DNA of 64,000 nucleotides from Oscillospiraceae bacterium (GCA_017519975.1 JAFWRM010000048.1:1-64000), one strand, 5' to 3'. Counted from the stretch's first letter, positions 37,302-46,778 are shown. Numbers and translations are program-made. The notes: generated by a model not told the origin, from the sequence alone.

Positions 37302-39353
37302 ATGAAAAAGATGTTTCGGCCGGGAAGAATGCTGGCTCTGTTCCTGCTTCTTTTCGCCATAATCATGGTTTTTTTCATAAAGATGTACCGTCTGCAGCTG
37401 GTAGAACACGGGGAATCCGACGAACTGATCAGCACGTATTCCGTAACGGAGACGATCTCCTCCTCCCGGGGAGATATTCTGGACCGCAACGGAACGCTGC
37501 TGGTCACCAGCCGGATGACGTACAACATCGGCCTGTCCCGGTCCGCGCTCCTCGAGCATGACAACATCAACGATATTCTGCTCGATCTGGCGCGTACGGC
37601 ACTGGAAAACGGCGTTTCCTATACGGACACCTTTCCCGTAACGACGGCATCGCCCTTCTCCTGGATCACAGAGACCTCCGCCACTCAGCGGAACGTCCTG
37701 AACGCCTATTTTGACTACTTTGATCTTCCGGAAGACATCTCCGCGACGGACTTCATCGTCTGGCTTCGAGAGCATTACGGGATCGACTACACCTTTTCCA
37801 CCGCGGACGCGCGGACCGTCATCGGTCTGAGATACGAGATGGAGACCCGTGTCATATACGCCATGGAGGATTACGTTTTCGCGCGGGACGTGTCCACCGA
37901 CTTCATTTCCATCCTTCGTGAACGCAATTACCCCGGCGTTTCGGTGGAGACCACGACGCAGCGGATCTACGCCACCGACTACGCGGCCCACATTCTCGGC
38001 TATATCGGAAAGATGAACGCCGAGGAGTACGCGGTATACAAGGAACAGGATTATCCCATGGACGCCTATGTGGGAAAAGCCGGAGTGGAGAAGGCCTTTG
38101 AGCAGTATCTGCACGGCTCGGACGGTGCCATGCGCGTCTTCTTTTCCGAGGACACGGGGGCCGTCGTACGGACGGAGATCCTGCGGGAAGCCGTCAACGG
38201 AAGCAACGTTTACCTCTCTCTGGACATCGGCCTCCAGAAGGCCGCTGAAGAGGCGCTGGCCTCCAAGATCCAGGAGATCAATGAAGGCCGTACCACCGGC
38301 AACATGGCCACCGGCGGCGCCGTAGTGGTCACCAACGTAAAGGACGGCAGCGTGCTGGCTACCGCCTCCTATCCGACCTTCGACATCTCCTCTTTCTTTG
38401 ACAACTACACGGCACTGCTCAATGATTCCTCCGCCCCGCTGTTCAACCGGGCGGTAAACGGCACGTACAACCCCGGCTCCACCTTCAAGATGGTCACCGG
38501 ATTCGCCGGCCTGAAAAGCGGCTACATCGGCCGCTATACAACGATCGAGGACACCGGCATGTTCACAAAGTATCCGGACTATCAGCCGCGGTGCTGGATC
38601 TACTCCTCCACAGGAGGCGGTCACGGCACGCTGGACATCGTCGGGGCCCTTCGGGATTCCTGCAACGTTTTCTTCTTCACCGTGGGCGACGCCGTCGGCG
38701 AAGACCGGCTTGCGCAAGCCGCTGCCGAGTTCGGCTTTGGTTCCCCTACGGGGCTTGAGATCGGAGAGGCGGACGGCGTGATCGCGACCCCGGAGTACAA
38801 GAAGACCGTTCTCGGGGATAACTGGTACGCCGGCGACACGCTGCTGGCCAGCATCGGACAGGGCCAGAACATGTTCACGCCCGTCCAGATCGCGAACTAC
38901 GTGGCAACTATCGCCAACGGCGGCTACCGCAACAGGATGACTCTTCTGGATTCCGTGAAGAGCGCCGATTATACCGAGGTCCTGGTGCAAAACGAGCGGG
39001 AAGTGGCTTACGAGTTTTCGGAAACGGACAAGGCCTATCTTTCCATCCTGCGTGAAGGGATGCGGGCGGTGGCCAACCAGCCTGGCGGTTCTGCCTACGA
39101 TCTGTTCAGCAATTACCGGGTCCCCGTCGCCGCCAAAACCGGTACCGTTCAGAACGACACCGGCAACAGCAATACGGGCGTGTTCGTATGCTATGCACCG
39201 GCGGACGATCCGGAGATCGCCGTTTCCGTCATCGTCGAGCGCGGCAACGCCGGCCGCACCATTATGGACATTGCCAAGAACGTGCTGGATTACTATTTTG
39301 ACACCCCGACGGAGGTCGTCGTCGTACCGGCGGACGGCTCCCTGGTGCCCTGA
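37302..39353 (+). CDS. mrdA: Penicillin-binding protein 2, elongation transpeptidase
   Basis: A 683-residue class B penicillin-binding protein that cross-links peptidoglycan during elongation. One membrane anchor (residues about 11-28) precedes a pedestal domain; the transpeptidase has the acyl serine S393 in NPGSTFKM, SCN at 453-455 and KTGT at 612-615. The start at 37302 has AAAGGA nine bases upstream; the frame open to 37233 overlaps mreD. Last gene of the mre group; minD behind it has its own promoter. Confidence 0.93.
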   Translation: MKKMFRPGRMLALFLLLFAIIMVFFIKMYRLQLVEHGESDELISTYSVTETISSSRGDILDRNGTLLVTSRMTYNIGLSRSALLEHDNINDILLDLARTALENGVSYTDTFPVTTASPFSWITETSATQRNVLNAYFDYFDLPEDISATDFIVWLREHYGIDYTFSTADARTVIGLRYEMETRVIYAMEDYVFARDVSTDFISILRERNYPGVSVETTTQRIYATDYAAHILGYIGKMNAEEYAVYKEQDYPMDAYVGKAGVEKAFEQYLHGSDGAMRVFFSEDTGAVVRTEILREAVNGSNVYLSLDIGLQKAAEEALASKIQEINEGRTTGNMATGGAVVVTNVKDGSVLATASYPTFDISSFFDNYTALLNDSSAPLFNRAVNGTYNPGSTFKMVTGFAGLKSGYIGRYTTIEDTGMFTKYPDYQPRCWIYSSTGGGHGTLDIVGALRDSCNVFFFTVGDAVGEDRLAQAAAEFGFGSPTGLEIGEADGVIATPEYKKTVLGDNWYAGDTLLASIGQGQNMFTPVQIANYVATIANGGYRNRMTLLDSVKSADYTEVLVQNEREVAYEFSETDKAYLSILREGMRAVANQPGGSAYDLFSNYRVPVAAKTGTVQNDTGNSNTGVFVCYAPADDPEIAVSVIVERGNAGRTIMDIAKNVLDYYFDTPTEVVVVPADGSLVP

Positions 39354-39392
39354 GGCGAGCCTCCGTTTTTCACAGTTTTTTTCCGGCCGGTA

Positions 39393-39422
39393 TTGCAAAA
39401 ACAGCCGTTCTGGGGATATACT
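39393..39422 (+). promoter_or_regulatory. minD promoter
   Basis: TTGCAA (39393-39398) and TATACT (39417-39422) are 18 bases apart, about 50 bases before the minD ATG. This separates minD and mgsA from the mre-mrdA transcript. Confidence 0.6.
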
Positions 39423-39470
39423 GATAGTCAGTTTTGACAGGAAGCCCCGCGGTCATTATCGGAGGATGTT

Positions 39471-40205
39471 ATGGGTAGAATCATCGCCGTTATTTCCGGA
39501 AAAGGCGGCACGGGTAAGACCACTGCCGTCGGAGCCATCGGCGCCTGCCTGGGCGCGTTGGGCCGACGCACCGTATGCGTGGACTGTGACGCCGATCTGC
39601 AGAATCTTGATATCGTCATGGGTACGGTAAATTATCTGCCGCCCGTCATCCCCGATGCTTCCTCTCTCCCGGCAGATATCACGGAGCTCTGCGCGGCCCA
39701 TCCCTCTTTGGAGAACGTCTGGCTTCTGGGGCCGCTGGATTTTTCCGGCGAAGGCCGCTCCGAAGCCTGCGCACCTCTGCTCTCCGCCATCCGCGATGCC
39801 TTCGATTTCTGCCTGCTGGATGCTCCGGCCGGCATGGGAGGCGACGTGAAAAACCTTCTGTCCTGTGCCGATGAGGCCATCATCGTGACCACGGGGGACC
39901 GTTCCAGCCTGCGGGACGGGCAGGCGATGTGCTCTCTGCTGCAGGAATCCGGCATGACCGACGTGCGGCTGCTGGTCAATCGCGTCGACCCCCGGGCATT
40001 CCGCAGAGAAAGGGCGACGGTCGACGACGCCATCGACGCCGTCGGCGCCCGGCTGCTGGGTATCGTCCGGGACGACCGCACCGTTCCCGAAGCCGCCAAC
40101 CGGGAAACGCCTCTGGTGCTGTACAGCCGGAAGGCGGCGTCTCAGGGCTTTCTTCGCATCGCTCAACGGCTGAACGGCGAATGCGTCCCCGTTCCGGGGG
40201 CGTGA
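39471..40205 (+). CDS. minD: MinD/ParA-type ATPase
   Basis: A 244-residue deviant Walker ATPase (GKGGTGKTT, residues 10-18; CVDCDADLQNLD switch I/metal region; FDFCLLDAPAG switch II). Similarity to MinD and its place behind mreCD-mrdA suggest the septum-placement ATPase. A C-terminal amphipathic membrane-targeting helix is not obvious: the protein ends LNGECVPVPGA, with a possible helix just before (SQGFLRIAQRL). minC and minE are not adjacent, so a different ParA-like role remains possible. Confidence 0.75.
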   Translation: MGRIIAVISGKGGTGKTTAVGAIGACLGALGRRTVCVDCDADLQNLDIVMGTVNYLPPVIPDASSLPADITELCAAHPSLENVWLLGPLDFSGEGRSEACAPLLSAIRDAFDFCLLDAPAGMGGDVKNLLSCADEAIIVTTGDRSSLRDGQAMCSLLQESGMTDVRLLVNRVDPRAFRRERATVDDAIDAVGARLLGIVRDDRTVPEAANRETPLVLYSRKAASQGFLRIAQRLNGECVPVPGA

Positions 40206-40253
40206 CCCCTTTTCCCGCATTCGACCATTAATCCAGATGAAGGAGTGAACAGG

Positions 40254-40661
40254 ATGGAAATCGCATTACTGGCTCATGACAGCAAGAAGGAACTGATGGT
40301 TCAGTTCTGCATCGCATACTGCGGCATCCTGTCCGGTCATTCCATCTGCGCTACGAACAATACCGGACGTCTGGTTGCGGACGCTACCGGGCTGAAGATC
40401 CGCAATTATCTGTCCTGCCGTCAGGGCGGGGACCAGCAGATCGGCGCGCGCATCGCCTATAATGAGATCGATCTGGTCCTCTTTTTCTCCGATCCCGCCA
40501 GGCAGGATCTTTCCGACGTGGGAGACATCGTCCGTCTCTGCGACAGGCAGAACGTTCCCATCGCCACCAACGTTGCCACCGCGGAGGTCCTCGTCCAGGG
40601 CCTCAAGCGCGGGGATCTTGACTGGCGCAACCTGCTCAAGCCGAGAAAAAACAGAAAATAA
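40254..40661 (+). CDS. mgsA: Methylglyoxal synthase
   Basis: A 135-residue enzyme converting dihydroxyacetone phosphate to methylglyoxal and phosphate. Diagnostic parts are IALLAHDSKKE at the start, the phosphate/substrate loop ATNNTGRLV, GGDQQIGARIA, and FFSDPARQDLSDVGD with the catalytic aspartate. The ATG at 40254 has AAGGAG eight bases upstream. It follows minD after 48 bases and likely shares its transcript. Confidence 0.92.
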   Translation: MEIALLAHDSKKELMVQFCIAYCGILSGHSICATNNTGRLVADATGLKIRNYLSCRQGGDQQIGARIAYNEIDLVLFFSDPARQDLSDVGDIVRLCDRQNVPIATNVATAEVLVQGLKRGDLDWRNLLKPRKNRK

Positions 40662-40679
40662 CGCAAGATGAGCGGAGGA

Positions 40680-40912
40680 TCACGTCTTCCGCCTGTCTGC
40701 CGCTGTGAACGGAGAAGAGTACCCGGCAGCGCGGTCCGCAGAGAAGGATGTCCTGGCTGTGAGCATCCGACCTGAACCGCCGGGGAAGACACTTTGGGAG
40801 CGGCACGCGGCCCGGCGTTTCCGGGCAAAAAGGGCGCCCGCGCGGCGCTGAAATTGGGTGGCACCACGGAGAAGCTTCTCCGTCCCAATATCCGGGACGG
40901 AGAACTTTTTTG
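40680..40912 (+). ncRNA. T-box leader of hisS-aspS
   Basis: The 300-base gap before hisS holds a T-box riboswitch, which senses uncharged tRNA. The T-box itself is TTGGGTGGCACCACGG at 40854-40869. Stem I features are AGTA (40718-40721), GCAGAGAAGG (40738-40747) and GGCTGTGAGC (about 40755). A GAC triplet at 40769-40771 is a possible Asp specifier, but the specifier loop was not modelled. Both HisRS and AspRS lie downstream. Confidence 0.88.
40876..40911 (+). terminator. T-box terminator
   Basis: TTCTCCGTCCC pairs with GGGACGGAGAA and is followed by CTTTTTT. Its left arm adjoins the T-box sequence, as required for a competing antiterminator. Confidence 0.88.
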
Positions 40913-40962
40913 TTCTCCCCCGCACACGGCGATCCACTATCACACTTACTGGAGGAATCAGA

Positions 40963-42330
40963 ATGGAGATCATCAGGCCCCGCACTCTGTCCGGCTTCAT
41001 GGAACTTCTGCCGGAAAAGCAGGTCTACTTTGAGAAGATGACGGCAACTCTTCGGGAGATCTACGGCCTTTACGGCTTTTTCCCGCTGGATACCCCTCAG
41101 ATCGAAGCGTCGGAGATCCTTCTGGCCAAGGGCGGCGGTGAAACGGAAAAGCAGATCTACCGCTTCACCAAGGGCGATACGGATCTTTCCCTTCGCTTTG
41201 ACCTGACCGTGCCGCTGGCCAAATACGTTGCCCTGCATTACGGGCAGCTGACCTTCCCCTTCCGCCGTTTTCAGATCGGCAAGGTCTACCGGGGAGAACG
41301 GGCACAGCGCGGACGGTTCCGGGAATTCTATCAGGCGGACATCGATATCATCGGGGACGGCAGTCTGGACATCATCAACGAAGCCGAGATCCCGGGGATC
41401 ATTTATAAGACGTTCTCCGCTCTCGGCCTGAAACGCTTCATCATCCGCATCAACAACCGCAAGGTCCTCAACGGCTTTTTCCGTCTGATCGGAGTAGGTG
41501 ACCGCGCCGGGGACGTGATGCGTACGATCGACAAGCTGGATAAGATCGGCGCGGACAAGGTCCGCACTCTGCTGATCGAGGAGACCGGCCTGTCCGCGGA
41601 TACCGCGGAAAAGATCCTGGACCTGATCTCCTGCCGGGACAGAGGCGAAGATCCGCTCGAGGCCCTCGGCCGCTACCAGGGGCAGGATCCGACGCTGGAC
41701 GAGGGCATCTCCGAACTGACGGTCGTGACCCGCTATCTGGAGCAGTTCGGCGTGCCTCAGGATCATTTCATGATCGATCTGACCATTGCCCGCGGGCTGG
41801 ATTACTACACGGGCACGGTCTATGAGACCACTCTCCCCGACCATCCGGAGATCGGTTCGATCTGCTCCGGCGGCCGTTACGACGATCTGGCCGGGTACTA
41901 TACCGACCGCAGACTGCCCGGCGTCGGCATTTCCATCGGTCTTACCCGTCTGTTTTTCGTTCTGGAGGATCAGAACTATCTGAATCCAGCGCTGACTCCC
42001 TCGCCCGCGGACGTGCTGATCCTTCCGATGACAGAGGATCTCGGGCCGGCCATCGCCTTTGCCACCGAGCTTCGGAACGCCGGGATCCGGGCGCAGCTCC
42101 ACTGCGAGAAGAAAAAGTTCAAGCAGAAGATGGCCTACGCCGACAGGCTCGGCGTTCCCTATGTGGCCTTCCTCGGTGAGGACGAGATCCGTTCGGGACG
42201 GGTGACCGTCAAAAACATGGCCACCGGTGAACAGATTCAGGTCTCCCCCGCCATGGCCGTGGCAGGCATACAGGAAAAGATCAAGGAAACCCGCCTGGTC
42301 CCGCCCATCGGCGAGCCGGCGAAGCATTGA
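40963..42330 (+). CDS. hisS: Histidyl-tRNA synthetase
   Basis: A 455-residue class II synthetase. Motif 2 is FRRFQIGKVYRGE with GRFREFYQADIDIIG; the histidine-specific motif is RGLDYYTGTVYE near residue 280; motif 3 is GISIGLTRLF; a C-terminal anticodon domain follows. The start at 40963 has GGAGGAA upstream and lies just behind the T-box terminator. It ends 16 bases before aspS, forming the common hisS-aspS operon. Confidence 0.95.
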   Translation: MEIIRPRTLSGFMELLPEKQVYFEKMTATLREIYGLYGFFPLDTPQIEASEILLAKGGGETEKQIYRFTKGDTDLSLRFDLTVPLAKYVALHYGQLTFPFRRFQIGKVYRGERAQRGRFREFYQADIDIIGDGSLDIINEAEIPGIIYKTFSALGLKRFIIRINNRKVLNGFFRLIGVGDRAGDVMRTIDKLDKIGADKVRTLLIEETGLSADTAEKILDLISCRDRGEDPLEALGRYQGQDPTLDEGISELTVVTRYLEQFGVPQDHFMIDLTIARGLDYYTGTVYETTLPDHPEIGSICSGGRYDDLAGYYTDRRLPGVGISIGLTRLFFVLEDQNYLNPALTPSPADVLILPMTEDLGPAIAFATELRNAGIRAQLHCEKKKFKQKMAYADRLGVPYVAFLGEDEIRSGRVTVKNMATGEQIQVSPAMAVAGIQEKIKETRLVPPIGEPAKH

Positions 42331-42346
42331 AAGAGAGATGACCGTT

Positions 42347-44122
42347 ATGATGCAATCCCGTACCCACACCTGTAACGAACTGCGTCTGAGCGACGTCGGC
42401 GCTTCCGTCAAGCTGGTCGGCTGGATGGAAAACGTGCGCGAGGTAGGCAGCAGCCTTGCCTTCGTCGTTCTCCGCGATTTTTACGGAACTACCCAGCTGG
42501 TGCTGGAGGATGAGGCGCTTCTGAAAACCGTAAAGGGTCTGAACAAGGAGTCCACCATCTCCGTCACCGGGACCGTACGCGAAAGGGCCTCCAAAAACCC
42601 GAAGCAGGCCACCGGAGACATTGAAGTCGTCCCGGACGGCATCGAAGTCCTCGGCCGGTGCCGGTACAACGAGCTTCCGTTTGAGATCAACCGCAGCCGG
42701 GAGGCGGATGAGTCGGCCCGTCTGAAGTACCGTTACCTGGATCTGCGCAATCCGGCTGTAAAAAGCAACATTCTGCTGCGCTGCCGCGTTGTTTCCGCTC
42801 TGCGTCAGGCCATGACGGATCTCGGTTTTCTGGAGATCACCACTCCGATCCTGACGGTCTCCTCTCCGGAGGGCGCCCGGGACTATCTGGTCCCCGCACG
42901 AAAGCATCCCGGCCGTTTTTACGCTCTTCCCCAGGCGCCTCAGCAGTTCAAGCAGCTTCTGATGATCGCCGGATTCGATCGCTATTTCCAGATCGCCCCG
43001 TGCTTCCGGGACGAGGACGCCCGCGGCGACCGCAGCCCCGGAGAATTCTACCAGCTGGACATGGAGATGGCCTTTGCTACCCAGGAAGACGTGTTTTCCG
43101 TATGCGAGCAGGTGCTCCCGCCGGTATTCGCCGGCTTCGGCAAATATCACACGGCTTCTCCCGCCCCCTTCCGCCGCATCTCCTATACCGACGCTCTGGA
43201 GATCTACGGCACGGACAAGCCCGACCTTCGGATCGATCTGACGGCCACGGACGTGACCGATGCGGTCCGCGGCTGCGGATTTGCCCCCTTCGAGGACGCG
43301 ATGGTCAAGGCGGTCCCCGTGAGCGGCTGCTCTCTGACCCGCAAGCAGATCGAAAAGCTTCTGGCGGACGTGGAAGTCCAGACCGGTACCAAGGCCTATT
43401 GGGTGAAGACGGACGATTCCGGCGCCTTTGCCGGCGGAGTGGCCAAATTCCTGCAGGAGCGCAGGGACGCCGTCAATGGCGTGCTCGATCTGCAGCCGGG
43501 AACGCTGGTGGTGTTTACGGCCGGGCGTCCGGAAGCGGCGCGGAAGGCGGCGGGCGCGGCCATAAAGATCTTCGGAGCGGCCTGCCCCGGACACATGGAC
43601 AGGGAAAAGTATGAATTCTGCTGGATCGTGGATTTCCCCATGTATGAGATCGGGGAAGAGTCCGGTCAGCTGGAATTCTGCCACAACCCCTTCTCCATGC
43701 CCAAGGGCGGTCTGGAAACGCTGCTGGCCGCCGAACGCGGAGAGATCGATCCGCTTACCATTCTGGCCGATCAGTACGATCTGGTCTGCAACGGCGTGGA
43801 GCTGTCCTCCGGCGCCGTGCGGAACCATGATCCGGAGATCATGGTCAAGGCCTTTGAGATGGTCCGTCTGGGCGAAGAGGACGTGAAGGCCCGCTTCCCC
43901 GCCATGTACAACGCCTTCTGCTACGGCGCGCCTCCGCACGCGGGCATTGCCCCCGGCGTCGACCGCATGGTCATGCTGCTGGCCGGGGAAGATTCCATCC
44001 GGGAGATCATTCCCTTCCCCATGAACAAGAACGCTCAGGACGTGATGATGAACGCCCCCGGAGAAGTCACTCAGGCGCAGCTGGACGAACTGCATATCGC
44101 CGTCGTCGCTCCGGAAGGCTGA
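42347..44122 (+). CDS. aspS: Aspartyl-tRNA synthetase
   Basis: A 591-residue bacterial-type AspRS: N-terminal OB-fold (RTHTCNELRLSDVGASVKLV), class II catalytic core with LPQAPQQFKQLLMIAGFDRY and FRDEDARGDRSPGEFYQLD, the bacterial GAD insertion domain, and motif 3 GIAPGVDRMVMLL. Either ATG at 42338, 42347 or 42350 could start; AGAGAG is best spaced for 42347. Whether it is discriminating or also charges tRNA-Asn depends on gatCAB, which is not in the window. Confidence 0.95.
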   Translation: MMQSRTHTCNELRLSDVGASVKLVGWMENVREVGSSLAFVVLRDFYGTTQLVLEDEALLKTVKGLNKESTISVTGTVRERASKNPKQATGDIEVVPDGIEVLGRCRYNELPFEINRSREADESARLKYRYLDLRNPAVKSNILLRCRVVSALRQAMTDLGFLEITTPILTVSSPEGARDYLVPARKHPGRFYALPQAPQQFKQLLMIAGFDRYFQIAPCFRDEDARGDRSPGEFYQLDMEMAFATQEDVFSVCEQVLPPVFAGFGKYHTASPAPFRRISYTDALEIYGTDKPDLRIDLTATDVTDAVRGCGFAPFEDAMVKAVPVSGCSLTRKQIEKLLADVEVQTGTKAYWVKTDDSGAFAGGVAKFLQERRDAVNGVLDLQPGTLVVFTAGRPEAARKAAGAAIKIFGAACPGHMDREKYEFCWIVDFPMYEIGEESGQLEFCHNPFSMPKGGLETLLAAERGEIDPLTILADQYDLVCNGVELSSGAVRNHDPEIMVKAFEMVRLGEEDVKARFPAMYNAFCYGAPPHAGIAPGVDRMVMLLAGEDSIREIIPFPMNKNAQDVMMNAPGEVTQAQLDELHIAVVAPEG

Positions 44123-44137
44123 CCCGCGCACCTGTCC

Positions 44138-44896
44138 ATGCCGATCACCGTATATCTGATCGTCTGCCCGCTGGTCTTCGTGGGCGGACTGGTGGACGCC
44201 ATCGCCGGCGGAGGCGGGCTGATCACTCTGCCCGCCTACATGATCGCCGGTCTGCCCGTCCACAACGCCATAGCGACCAACAAGCTGGCCAACACCATGG
44301 GGACCTCGCTCGCGACGGCGCGATACGGGATGGCGGGGTACATTCCCTGGAAGCAGGTTCCCTTCTGCGTTGCCTGCGCCTACGCCGGCTCGACTCTTGG
44401 CTCTTGGCTGGCGCTCCAGGTGAGCGACCGGTCCTTCCGGATCCTGATGCTGATCGTACTGCCCCTTACCGCCGCCTACGTTCTGCGGCACAAGAGCCTG
44501 TCCTCTTCCCGCACGCCGTTTTCCTTTGGAAAAACGACGGTGATCAGCATAGCGATATCTCTCGCGATCGGTACCTACGACGGTTTCTACGGCCCTGGCA
44601 CCGGTACGTTTCTGATCCTGCTGCTCACCGCAGCGGCACGCATGGAGCTGACCAAGGCCAACGGTCTCACCAAGGCCGTCAATCTGGCCAGCAACGCGGC
44701 GGCGCTCGTCGTTTTTCTGATCAACGGCAAGGCGCTGATCCCCCTCGGTCTGTGTGCGGGGTGCTTCAATCTTGCGGGAAACTACGTCGGCTCCGGTCTG
44801 TTCCGGAAGAACGGCGCCCGTTTCGTCCGGCCGGTCATGATCCTTGTCCTGGTCATCTTCTTCATCAAGGTCCTGTATGAGCTCGTCACCTCATGA
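44138..44896 (+). CDS. TSUP-family permease (TauE/SafE)
   Basis: A 252-residue membrane protein with about eight helices and two GG-rich repeats (GGLVDAIAGGGGLITLPA; IGTYDGFYGPGTGTFLIL), the pattern of sulfite/organosulfonate exporters of the TSUP family. The substrate is not known. It lies 15 bases behind aspS without a terminator, so it is probably cotranscribed under T-box control. No good ribosome binding site precedes the ATG, which suggests coupling. Confidence 0.82.
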   Translation: MPITVYLIVCPLVFVGGLVDAIAGGGGLITLPAYMIAGLPVHNAIATNKLANTMGTSLATARYGMAGYIPWKQVPFCVACAYAGSTLGSWLALQVSDRSFRILMLIVLPLTAAYVLRHKSLSSSRTPFSFGKTTVISIAISLAIGTYDGFYGPGTGTFLILLLTAAARMELTKANGLTKAVNLASNAAALVVFLINGKALIPLGLCAGCFNLAGNYVGSGLFRKNGARFVRPVMILVLVIFFIKVLYELVTS

Positions 44897-44926
44897 CCTC
44901 CGGGAGGGACGATCGCAAAACCGCTG

Positions 44927-44970
44927 AAAACGGCAGACGCTCGGGAGTTTCCGTGCGTCTGCCGTTTTTT
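44927..44970. terminator. Bidirectional terminator
   Basis: AAAACGGCAGACGC pairs with GCGTCTGCCGTTTT, with six T on the plus strand and TTTT on the minus strand. It lies between the permease gene and the convergent methyltransferase gene. Confidence 0.85.
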
Positions 44971-44991
44971 CGCTCCTATGAAAGATCCGCC

Positions 44992-45028
44992 GCGGGGGGC
45001 GCCGCTCCGTTGGAACGGCGCCCCCCGC
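44992..45028 (-). other. GC-rich hairpin after the methyltransferase gene
   Basis: A 13-bp stem (GCGGGGGGCGCCG with complement) without T-run directly after the stop codon at 45040. It may stabilise the 3' end ahead of the terminator. Confidence 0.5.
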
Positions 45029-45039
45029 GCTTATGGCCG

Positions 45040-45885
45040 TTATGATTCCATGGCCCGTTTCACGGCCCGAATGTACTCCGGCGTGGTACCGCAGCATCCG
45101 CCGACGATCCGGACGCCCAGTTCCCGGTAAGGACGCAGCTGCTCCGCGTATTCCTCCGGACCGACGCTGTACCTTCCCTGCCCGTCCGGCAGTCCGGCGT
45201 TCAGCTTTACGACCAGCGGCCTGCGCAGAATGCGCGCCAGCCGCGTGATCGCCGGCAGCATCTGCTCCGGATCCCGGGAGCAGTTCACTCCGGCGGCAAG
45301 AAGGGGCAGCCCGTTGGCCATTTCTCCGAACTCTTCGATGGAAAACCCGGTGTATGTCAGCCCAGTTTCCGCGAAGGTCATGGTAGCAACGATGTCCAGC
45401 TTCGTGTTTTCCGCCGCCGCCGTCACCGCCGCCCTCAGTTCATCGGGGGCGCTCATGGTCTCGACACAGATCAGATCCGCGCCGGCTCTCTCCCCACTGA
45501 CGGCAAGCCTGCGGAACCGGCTGTACGCGATCCCGTAGGTCAGCGCCCCGTAGGGCTCCATGAACTCGCCCGTCGGCCCCACGTCCAGCGCCGCCAGCGC
45601 TCGGCCTTCCGCGGCTCTTCTCGCGATGGCTACGGCATCCGCCACCGCGGCGTCCAGCTCCTCATCCGCCATCACGGCAAGCCTGCTGCTGAGGGAAAAG
45701 GTATTGGTATACAGGATATCGCTTCCCGCCTCTGCGTAGGCGCGGTGGATGCTCTCCACCGCCTCCGGATGCGCCTGATTCATCTCATCCGTCCGCATGC
45801 CCGGGGTCATCCCCCGCTTCATCAGAAGGCTCCCCATGCCGCCGTCACAGAATACGATCTTCTTCTCTTCAAGCCAGTGCGCCAA
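45040..45885 (-). CDS. Homocysteine S-methyltransferase family protein
   Basis: A 281-residue TIM-barrel methyltransferase. It has FCDGGMGSLLMKRG at the start and the three zinc cysteines in GVNCS (about residue 203) and GGCCGTTP (near 265). It corresponds to the N-terminal homocysteine domain of MetH or to free-standing MmuM-type enzymes. It transfers a methyl group to homocysteine; the donor is unknown and no folate or cobalamin domain is fused or adjacent. Single-gene unit, divergent from the kinase-like gene. Confidence 0.85.
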   Translation of the reverse strand: MAHWLEEKKIVFCDGGMGSLLMKRGMTPGMRTDEMNQAHPEAVESIHRAYAEAGSDILYTNTFSLSSRLAVMADEELDAAVADAVAIARRAAEGRALAALDVGPTGEFMEPYGALTYGIAYSRFRRLAVSGERAGADLICVETMSAPDELRAAVTAAAENTKLDIVATMTFAETGLTYTGFSIEEFGEMANGLPLLAAGVNCSRDPEQMLPAITRLARILRRPLVVKLNAGLPDGQGRYSVGPEEYAEQLRPYRELGVRIVGGCCGTTPEYIRAVKRAMES

Positions 45886-45976
45886 TCTGCTCCCCCCTCA
45901 CGGTTTTCTCCATTTTACCACATCGCCGCTTACCGTGTACACGCATTTTTCACGTTCTCCGACATCCAAAAATCTG

Positions 45977-46004
45977 TTGTTTTCCCCCGCCGTTATGATA
46001 TAAT
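45977..46004 (+). promoter_or_regulatory. Promoter of the cytidylate-kinase-like gene
   Basis: TTGTTT (45977-45982) and a perfect TATAAT (45999-46004) are 16 bases apart. Confidence 0.6.
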
Positions 46005-46052
46005 GACAATACCGCAGCGATGCTGCAATACGATCACTCGGGAGGTATCGAC

Positions 46053-46676
46053 ATGGGCAATCTCATCATCACCATCAGCCGTGAATTCGGCAGCGGAGGC
46101 CGGAAGATCGGCGAACTTCTGGCGACCCAGCTCTGCATTCCCTTCTATGATAAAGAGATCATCCAGATGACGGCGGAAAAGAGCGGCCTGTCCGCGGATT
46201 TCGTCGCCGAGCAGGAGGAACACAGCCGCCGAAGCTTTCTGTTCTCCATCGCCTCCGGCCCCTATTCCAGCGTGAGCATGCCCTTCCCCTATGACAGCAA
46301 CGTGACGGATCAGGCGTACTTTTCTCAGACGGACATCATCCGTGAGCTGGCCGCGGCCGGCAGCTGCGTCATCGTCGGGCGCTGCGCGGACTACATCCTC
46401 CGTGAGGAGGAAAAGCTGCTCCGCGTTTTTGTGACGGCCGACCCCGAACAGCGCCGCCAGCGGATCGTGAACGAGTACGGCATTGATGAAAAGACCTCCG
46501 CCGAAAAGATCAAAAAGGCCGACAAGGCGAGGGCCAGCTACGTCCGCCGCTATACCGGCGAGGAGTGGGGCAGCGTACACAATTACGACATTGTCATCAA
46601 TTCCGATTTCACCGGCATCCAGGGCGCCGTCGAAGTGATCAAGACCGCTCTGAGGGCCAGAGAGTTCATAAGATGA
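46053..46676 (+). CDS. Cytidylate-kinase-like family protein
   Basis: A 207-residue P-loop kinase-like protein starting MGNLIITISREFGSGGRKIG, where GSGGRKIG is the family's altered P-loop, followed by FYDKEII and a VIVGRCADYIL strand. It belongs to the Firmicutes group called cytidylate kinase-like, which is distinct from true Cmk and of unproven substrate. The ATG at 46053 has GGGAGGT upstream. It has its own promoter and precedes the aldehyde dehydrogenase promoter. Confidence 0.82.
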   Translation: MGNLIITISREFGSGGRKIGELLATQLCIPFYDKEIIQMTAEKSGLSADFVAEQEEHSRRSFLFSIASGPYSSVSMPFPYDSNVTDQAYFSQTDIIRELAAAGSCVIVGRCADYILREEEKLLRVFVTADPEQRRQRIVNEYGIDEKTSAEKIKKADKARASYVRRYTGEEWGSVHNYDIVINSDFTGIQGAVEVIKTALRAREFIR

Positions 46677-46778
46677 ATGCCGACCGCGCCGGAAAACCCC
46701 GGCGCGGTCCTTTCTTTCCGGCGGTGTCCGCCCGCCGGCGCGGCTGCGGCGAAAACCGCACAAATAAAGAAAAAACCA

